Shown here: positions 52,201-61,200 of the stretch, piece after piece | Numbering within the stretch: position 1 is the stretch's first letter | How the letters are laid out: every line of letters starts with the position of its first letter | Source of the DNA: Dasyornis broadbenti | Taxonomy: Eukaryota; Chordata; Aves; Passeriformes; Dasyornithidae | Assembly: GCA_013397935.1 (NCBI GenBank) | Contig: VZRN01004506.1 | Location: 101,317 to 165,316 of the forward strand | DNA length: 64,000 bases | Direction of reading: 5' to 3' | The notes under the pieces: generated by a model | What the model saw: the letters and a program-made list of their open reading frames with translations, nothing else | Told to the model about the DNA's origin: nothing | The model's database searches: none | Made by a program: the position numbers and the translations under genes

Positions 52201-55200
52201 ATGGAAATACGCAAGCAAGTGTATGAGCCATCGACTGACATTAAAAAAAACAAAAAAATCTCTGAACCTTGCTGTGAGAGCAGGAAAGGTGAAACAGTGA
52301 TTTTGGTTAAGTCCCGCAAAGATTACAAGTGCTCAAGCCATAATTTCACCTAAAACCTTGATCTGATGTAATTATTGCTATTTTCCATGTATTTCAGCAC
52401 AGCAGAGTAAATTTGAGAGCTGACTTGGTATCATTCTCTTTGTTGCTGAACTTAGGTTGCTGCAAATATGCAGGGGATGGTATATGGCTCTATAGCCATA
52501 TTTTCTTTGGACTTCTTTTAACTAAAGAAAGAAATCTGAGGAAGTCTCAAATGAGAGCTTTTGTTAAACACATGCCAGTGTCTTTTATGCACAGAATACC
52601 ATATCAACAGTTATGATATCTGCACAAAATGTAAATTTTCTTACATTGATTTTAGGCTCTTGAGTGTCGAAAAGGAAAACTTGCTTATCCAAAACTGAAT
52701 TATAAGAATCTTTGCCTGTGAATTGATAAAAAAACAGTAAGGACAATTGGAAACTGCCAAGGCATTTTTCCGGTATAACAATAAAATCAAATCATTACAA
52801 GTATTTATATAAGGTACATAAGAGAATATTTATGAATAATAATAAAACCACATCACTCATTACTGTCTTCATTGTGTCTTGGATTTGGTTCAGTTGCTAT
52901 TGTATTGGGCTGGAGTGAGTGAGGCACAGATAATTTTCCTGAAGAGTTTTCTTCCTGTGCGAGATATGGGACCCTTGGTTTCAAACACAAATATAAATGA
53001 GATATGCCAAGTATTATTTAAGGACTTAATAACTTTTGGTGTTTCTTTAGGTGTTCGAAGCCCCACTGAGCCTGCTTGCAGGGTGGTGTTTGAGAACGAG
53101 CAGGACAACGGCCGGAAGCGCAGCCTGGTGACCTCGGAGCCGCAGCATGTGACCCTCATTGTCTTTGGGATAGGGATGGTGAACAGAACCCACTTGGAGG
53201 CTGACATTGGTGGCCTCACCATGGAATCTGAGCTGAAGAGAATCCATGGCAGCTTCACCCTGAAAGAAAAAATGAAAGGTGGGATCAGCTAAAAGTGTCG
53301 TCCATAATTCAATTCACTGGCTGCTTTACATGTTTATATGAGTGTGTAATATATGTGTGGGTAATAGCATAATGTCCAACAAGGTCTTTTATAAACTGTT
53401 GCTAGGATGCTGAAGGATTTTAAAAGGATGCATGATTTTCAGAAAATGCCATGGAGGAAATTCTATTAGAAGATACTAACTCATCTTCAAAAGCTTTCTT
53501 CTTGTCACAATTTAAAGTTGATATCATTTAATGTGACTGCTCAAGGTGTAATTTTTCTTTTTTTTTCCTGCTGCAGTATTTTTAAAAGCGGTATGCATAC
53601 CTGAAGTATTTTATTGACTGAAAAATATCTTTTTTTTGCTAAAGATGTGCTACATCAAAAGATGACTGAGACATGTGCCACTGCTCACATAGGAGGTGTC
53701 AATATTGTCCTGCTGGAGGGAATTACCCCAAATATCCAGTAAGTAGCAAGTCCCACAGTTTTAAAATTGTTCAAGTGCATAGAGGTGGTACAAACTGTGT
53801 ATTTTTTTTCTCTTATTCTTTTAATTGCTTTTTGAAACTTACAGGTTCAAACCATACAAGATTTTAAGGGAGAAGTTCATCTACTGATGCTGGTTATTCC
53901 CATTTTAAGATGTATAGTGTTTCTTTAATTGATATCTTTTTGAACTCCCATGGTGTATCATTCTTTGTTCTCTCATGTTATTTTTACGGTTCTAATATCC
54001 CTTCTCCACCCTTTATGTAATTGACACAATTTAGCAGGGGAAGGGGAGAGAACCACTTCTTGTGTGTGAACTTCATTAATCACTTGCTCAGCCATCCACA
54101 TTGGTTTGGGTTTCTTATTTTTGCCAGGTTCACAGACTCATAAAGTCCATGCGTTATTTTTCTTTGCTCCCAGCTGCATCTCTTTACGTTTGAGTCGGAG
54201 AACAACAGCTGAACCACAACTCTTTGTAGCACAGATCACTCTCACACAGTTTTGGTGTTAGCTGGGTAACCCTCAGTATGTGGCCTGGTCTTAGAACATG
54301 ACTGTTGTAGGAAAGGGGCTAAACAATGTGCCTTGAGTTTCTCTCCGTTTAATTCCTGGATAGATGCTACACAGAACTTAAAACATACAGAATTTTATAA
54401 TTTCTTCAGCTAAATTGCTTCCAATAAGTTTGTTTCACAGGGATAAATAAAAGTTCCAATCTGACGTCATGAATGGTTTCTGACGGTGACTGAGGCTCTT
54501 CATGTCTGTTTTACATATAGGGAGGGTACAAAAGGAAAGGGGGGAAATAAAGATAAAACTTAAAAACAAGAGCAAAGAACAAACATGAGCAAAACGAAAA
54601 CCTTCAACTTGGTAAATTTGAAAATTGTCATATTGTGGGTTACAAGTAATTAACTGACTAATTTTGCATGAATGTTTATTCTTTATTTGCTTTGTTTTTG
54701 TTTTTCTTGCTTTCTCTTGAATCTTCATCTGTAGACTGGAGGATTTTCCCACATCTCCTACAAGCACAGCCAAACAAGAGTTTCTGTATGTCATATTATT
54801 ATGTTTAATAATCTTGCAATTAACTCTGTGTTGTGTAGCTAATGGCTGCATTCCTACTATGTGTGGTTGTGTAGGCAGATGTTGCTTGAATCCATTTTGG
54901 TTTAACATCTGGTATTAATCTTTTTTTCATGAAACCTGCTCAATATCTGCCGAAAAAAGCCCTTGTCAACGTTAGCAGTATAGTTTTAGGGGTTGGTATT
55001 GCACTGCACTCACTGCTATAATATTAGAATGGTTTCACTGGCCCTTAAGTTCTTCAGAGCTGCTTCTGTGCTTATTTTAATGAGCTGAAATCCTGTTGAT
55101 AAATGTAAGGGAACACACAGGTGATATTTGCTTTGGAACTGCTGTGCTTGGAGTGATAGTCCCTGTTGTGGTGTCACCGTGAAAAGGATCATTCCTGTTT

Positions 55201-58200
55201 GTCTTTCTTTACCTGTGTGCTGGCTTATGCTAACTCAAAATGCGTTCCTTAAAAACCCTCCCTGTGCATCTACTGCTACTGAAGGTGCCCGTCTTCATGT
55301 CCCCACATCTGTTTGTGTGGGTGTAGGTCTCCATTCTCACACTGCCTGTTTATTCAGTACTGTGGTAATACAGGATTAACTTTAAAATGTCCTTATAGCT
55401 CTGGAGGGAGAGGTGATGGACTGTAAAACTGCAAGTGGTGTAGAGAAAATATTGGGATTTTTGTTCCTTTCTGTCTGGTAGCAGCATTAAACCAGCAGGA
55501 GAAAGTACTTGTTTTCTTAGTGCATCACTGAGTGGTTGAATTCGCTGCCATATGATGTGGCCAACAAAAGTATAAATTATTAAAAGGATTGCATAAATCC
55601 ACGTAGGATAGGTCTGGTGGTGAGTCACGAACACAATACAGCCTCTGGCTTAGAAAGTAAGTTCCTGATGGCTGGAATTAAGGGAATAAATGAAGGGAAG
55701 GATCACTTTATTTACATCTCAGGTATCTGCTACTGCCTCAGTTCCCATCTGACTCTGTGTAGTAGTTCCCGTCTGTTACTGGTCTCCTGCTGACATTTTC
55801 CTCCCCCTGCCACTTTTTACAACGTTCCCAAAAATCTGTTGAGTACTGGCCTTGTAGTCAGTTCTATGGTGGGACAAAGACTTTTTGTCACAAATTTGTC
55901 TGGAGAGTTATTATTTATGGTGTTCATGTGAAAGTATAGAATTCTGGTATATAACTTAAATAATGATTAATGATTTTAATGAGATACAACCAGATCTGCT
56001 GCAGGCATATTACTATAGGTAAGCAAACTGCATATCTTTAATAATAAATGTATATCCAGACAGTTGCTCCACATTTCATCCTGTCATGGATGTAGGTTCT
56101 TTTGTAGGCAGTCAACAGTGAAATTACTTTGTTGCATGAAATGTGGAAATACCTTAGGAGAAAAACACAGTTAGTTTTGCTGATGTTTTTTTCTCCTGCA
56201 ACAGCTATACTGGTGTAATATTTTTTTAATTAAGAAAGTATCCAAAATGGTTTGAATGCAGTGGTATTCATGTTATAAATGGGGGTGGAAATTTGTTCTT
56301 GATTGGCTTCACAACAACTGAGTCAGAATAGTAGCAGGAAGATAATAGGAAATAAGCAAACATCAAGAGAGGAATAATGGTGGTTTTCTTTTAAAGAGGT
56401 GGATTAAAACAAGTCTGGCCTTAAGTAATGTTTATTTGTGTAAATTTTTTTTTTAATTGTGAATTAAGATTTGTTTTCTCCTTCATCATGTATTTTGAAA
56501 TAATTTCTACTCGACAGTCTACCCTAAAAGATTAATCCATAACTGCTTTAGGTCACTTGCATCTCTTGCATAGCTGTGAAAATCTCAGAATGTTCCTTGA
56601 GCTTCAGTCAATTAATTTGCTGTTGATAGGCCAGTGGTTGCCTTGCAGTGCTGTGTATTTCTTGATTATAAGCAGAAGCATTGTCTTTTGTTGTTGTTGT
56701 TGTTTGTATTCCCACATCTGGGTTGCTTTGGGCTTGCTGATATTTTAATATAAGAAAAAAGAAAGATATTACTTAGAGAGTGGAATTAATAGAATATTGT
56801 GTCTTTCACCGTGCGAGCAAACCGACTATAAACAAGAGAATATAGAAAGTGTTTTAGTGATACCCCTTAAAATATAGTATGTGAGGAACTTGCATTGAAT
56901 GTTGCACTTTTATAGTATATTCTTCAGCCATTTAAGCTAATGTATTGCATCTTGACAACTACTTGTCCTTCTCTTTGAGGCTGTCGTTCTGTGTTGGCTG
57001 CATAAAATACTTCCATTGGGTAACCCTCCAGGAATTTACCATAGAAACATTGATGTATTGCCCCAGTATCTTTTTAATAGGAGTTTAATGAATTTTGCTA
57101 TGCCAAAATTCTGCTATGACATCACAAATTGTCAGCTTTGGGCAGTTATATTTTTATCTTGGTTAACCATTGTGAACCGTATCCTCCTCAACATTAAAAT
57201 AAAGTTTAGATGACGTATTTTGGAATGATATTTTTAAATTAAACATTAGTATTAATTAGTTTATCACTTGCTATGTATTTACTGTTAAGTATTTCCTCCA
57301 TTGATTCATTTGGATGCAAAAATCAGATTTTACTAAGTGTGCTTACAAAAAGGATGATGCAAGATGATTCCTGAACAGGAGTTGAAATGGAAGGCTCTCT
57401 TTTTGTTTCTGTGTGTGCAAATTTGTCTGTCTATGTGCAGCCTAGTGTGTATGCACTGAAATGGCCTTTACTTTGTGCAAGAATAGCAGTTTTAACAGGT
57501 GTTTTTGCTATGCATGACATGTAGTTCCCTTAAGTGTAGCACAGTTGTTTGTGGCATGCAGTGCATCCTTGTGTGCAAAGTGAAAGGAAAAGCAATGTGG
57601 GTGTAGTTTACAAACAAAAATTTCAAAATTCAGCTAATAGTGAAGAACCCAGTTTAACCTCAAACTGGGAGGACGTGAAAATGACTCCTGTTCACTTTTT
57701 TGCTGTCAGAACTGTGGTGAAGTGCAGCATTGCCAAATCCCAGGCCCTGTACAGTGCCCAGAGGGGGCTGAAAACCAACAACGCGGCCGTGGTGAAGGTG
57801 GGGGCCATCAGCATCAACATCCCGCAGCACCCGGCCACGCTGCACAGCATGATGGTGCGCAGCTCCCACCAGCTCTCCAAGCAGATCTCTGACCTCATCC
57901 GGCAGCCCTCTACCACGTGAGTGCTCCCAAGTCCCTCCCGGTTCCATGATTTTGCCACCTCAGGTGTTTGTGGGACAGCCAGGCAGATTAAGAGGAAGGG
58001 TTTCCCACTCTTTGTCTTGGTCCACAGGCCCCAGCCAGCCAAAGAAGATGTGGCGACTCCTCTGCCCTCTGAGAAGACTCCAACAAGCATCAATCAAACG
58101 CCGGTTGAAACTAATGAATTCCCACAGCTGCCAGAAGGCTTGGAAAAGAAGCCCATAGTGCTGAAATTCAGTGCCATGATAGATGGGATAGCTATTGGAG

Positions 58201-61200
58201 CAGCGCTCTTGCCCTCCCTTAAGGCGGAATACAAGATGGGAAGAATGAGGAGTCATGGAATGACAGGTAGCAATTCTCTGCAAGTTTAAAAATGTTACTG
58301 CTTTTAGTTTGGCCTTCCCATAAGCATCCAAGAGGACTCAGTATTTCTGTTGAATTATAGCCAGAGTTTTGAATCTGTTGCTGTCAGCTTATTTTTTTAA
58401 CGTGGGCTTCAATCAGATGGCCTCATACAGAGAAATTACTGTGGTTTTTAAACATAATTCCCAGAGGCTGAATGCAAGAGCAGAAGACATGTATACGTTC
58501 ATACATAGAATCCTACCAGGACGCTTCACTCTGACTGCTAAAATCAGTTTATGATCCTTGATTAATTAAATTCCAATTTGTAACGCTACTTGAGAATAGT
58601 CTTGTAGGGCCTGAGTACACCTGAGATGGTTTTTGACTCCCTTCTCCTTCTTATTACTGTGGAGTCTTAATTTTCTTTAAAAATTAAGAAAACCCAGAAT
58701 CATGTGGGTGGATATTTGTAGTTCTTTAGGTCTGTGCTCTTCAACATCATCTTGAATATTTTTTTTCTATTATTCCAAAACTGTTCTTAAATTTAAGGGT
58801 AAATAAGATATTTTGTAGTCAGTTCCTACCTTTTCTTTTCCTGCCTGCCTTTTACAGGTGCCCAAACCAGATTTAATTTTGAGCTTCCGAATCACAGGCT
58901 ACGCTTCACTTCAAAAGTTTCTGCCACTGACATGTCAACCATTCCTCCTTCGGCCAGTCTCAACCTCCCTCCAGTCACCATGTCAGGGAAATATGTCATG
59001 GAAGAGCACGACACTTACTCTGACCAGATTTGGAGCATAGATGAGCTCCCTGCCAAGCAAGGCTACTACCTGCAGGGCAACTACCTGCGCTGTGTGGCTG
59101 AGGTAGGGCTTGAAGACTGCTGCAGTCTTGTTATTTCCCTTCTGTTACAAATCTGCATGTGCATCTTCATGTTATTTTAACAACCTGACTCCTCCAGAGC
59201 TCTCAGGTTTACAGGGAGCTGAAAAATTTGTAGATCTTTGTATTGTTTTAAAGCTGGTTTATTTTATCGTGATTAGACAGCTCCGTAAGTAGAATAATGA
59301 CATGACATAGAATCTTAATGATATAAAATTTTCTGCTCAACACAGTATATTCTATTCACAAGTTCTATTTGTGTGCCTATTTCCACGATTGATGTTCCCA
59401 GAGATAAAAGTGATACTGCTTAAAAGAAGCCTACCTGCTGGGGAAAAGCAGGGGCGTTTCTACTAAGTGCAATTCTTTAGTCAGAAAAATAGTCTGGTAT
59501 GTTTGTAATTGAGACTTCTGATGTTTGCAGCTGAAAAAATGGCTAAAAATCCACTGTTTTTAAAACTAAATTTTCTTCTAAAATATTCTGTTTCTGCAGG
59601 TTGGCTCTTTTGAACATAATCTCACAACTGACCTTTTAAACCATTTAGTATTTGTGCAAAAAGTGTTCATGAAGGAAGTAAATGAGGTCATACAGAAGGT
59701 TTCAGGTAAGCAGAACATTTAAAAGCAGCTTTAAGTAAGATCCTCAAACTTTGTTTGTGGAAACATCATATAGCTCTCAGGATCAGCTCTGTATTTCACA
59801 CGCACCCTTATTTCACCTCTAGCACTCCAAGCAGCAGCAAGAAGCAGAACTGGACTTTCAAATAATAACAGAGGCTCTGGACATTTTTCTAGTTATGTCA
59901 TAAGCAGGACTTTTATTGGGAGGCAGGGTTGTTTGGCATTCTGGACAGCCCGGATAGCCGCTGCATCTCTCCATGATGTGACCTTGGCTGGGTTACCTTC
60001 TGTATTCGTTTTGTTTTGTTTGAACACTTTTTGAGTTATCCTAGAAGGCTTTTACAGAAATACAGCTAATTTTTAGTGCAAGGATTCATCAGTAGCTGGA
60101 AGCATCATGGGGAAAGAAAGAATAAAAAGTGGTAACTAAGTGAAAGGAGTGTCTGTGTGTACATCTACATCCTTTCATGTACCTCTGTGTGTGTGTGTAT
60201 ATATATATCAGGTATACAAATGCAATAAAAGAACTGTGCAGGTCCACATGACATGCCCTCAAGGCAGTCAGGAAATGCAGTGCACAAAATGGAAAATGCC
60301 AAATTCCCTGAAGCATAACAAGAAACACCCTGATATTTGTTCCAGCCAAAATATATTAGTATTGGGTAGTAAGAAAATGCTTAGGGGAAGAATAAACCCT
60401 CACTGGCTGTCATTGTTCTATTAGAACATTTTTTGTCGAGGAGCATACAGTGCTAAACCAGGAAACTTGTATTAGCTTTTACAGCATTTCTTAGTCTCTG
60501 CATTTCAATCCCCTCTGCATTTTTATGTGAGGAATTTATTGCCAGCGCTGGTTTTCTGCTTTCACAGACTGTAAATTTCTATTTCAAGTAGTAGCCTAAT
60601 GGTTTTTGAAATGTGACTGTTCCCTCCCATATTGGGGTAATTCAGCAGGAACATGGTCAGGTCTGCAATCCATGGGTCTGGGTGCTCAGTGCAGAACAAT
60701 GGGGGCAGAAGTTGGCTTTGTCATTCTGGCTTGGAACAAAGTAATTCTTTTAATGTCTTGAAAATACCAATTAGTGTAATATGCTACAGTATGTTATCTA
60801 ATTATGGTTTGTGTTGCACCAAAGTATTGTTGGCATATTATCCTTACGTAAAAAATGTCTAAGTACCAATTACTTAAAGTAAGGTTGCACAGATTGGGAG
60901 CTAGTTAATGAACAGAGCAGTCCATAATAATTGCATCTGCAAGTTGAAGGCAGTGTTGATTAAAAGAAAATTATCCAGATACAAAATGGAGTGATAAAAA
61001 TTTACTGTTATTGTTTGGGTTTTTTAATCCATGATTGAACTGCCTTTTCTTACCACCAAATAACTGTAATTAGAAGAGATTGGAGATATTTGGAGAGAAT
61101 TCATGGCTTAGCCTTGTCCGGTAGCAAGCTCTGCCTATAAGCTAAGTTAGAATGTAGATAAATCTTAAGGAGAATTAAAACCAGGATTGCTCCTGCAAGT

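Noticed and set aside
52147..52353. 68-codon open frame in intron 45
   Set aside because: Low-complexity Lys-rich translation without splice support.
54435..54908. 157-codon antisense open frame
   Set aside because: It spans exon 48 and AT-rich intron; composition is not protein-like and no family is recognisable.
57660..58331. Antisense open frames over exons 49-50
   Set aside because: They mirror GC-rich sense exons; no independent coding evidence.
58369..58554. 61-codon open frame in intron 50
   Set aside because: The acceptor before it leads to a stop in the phase required after exon 50; no suitable donor.
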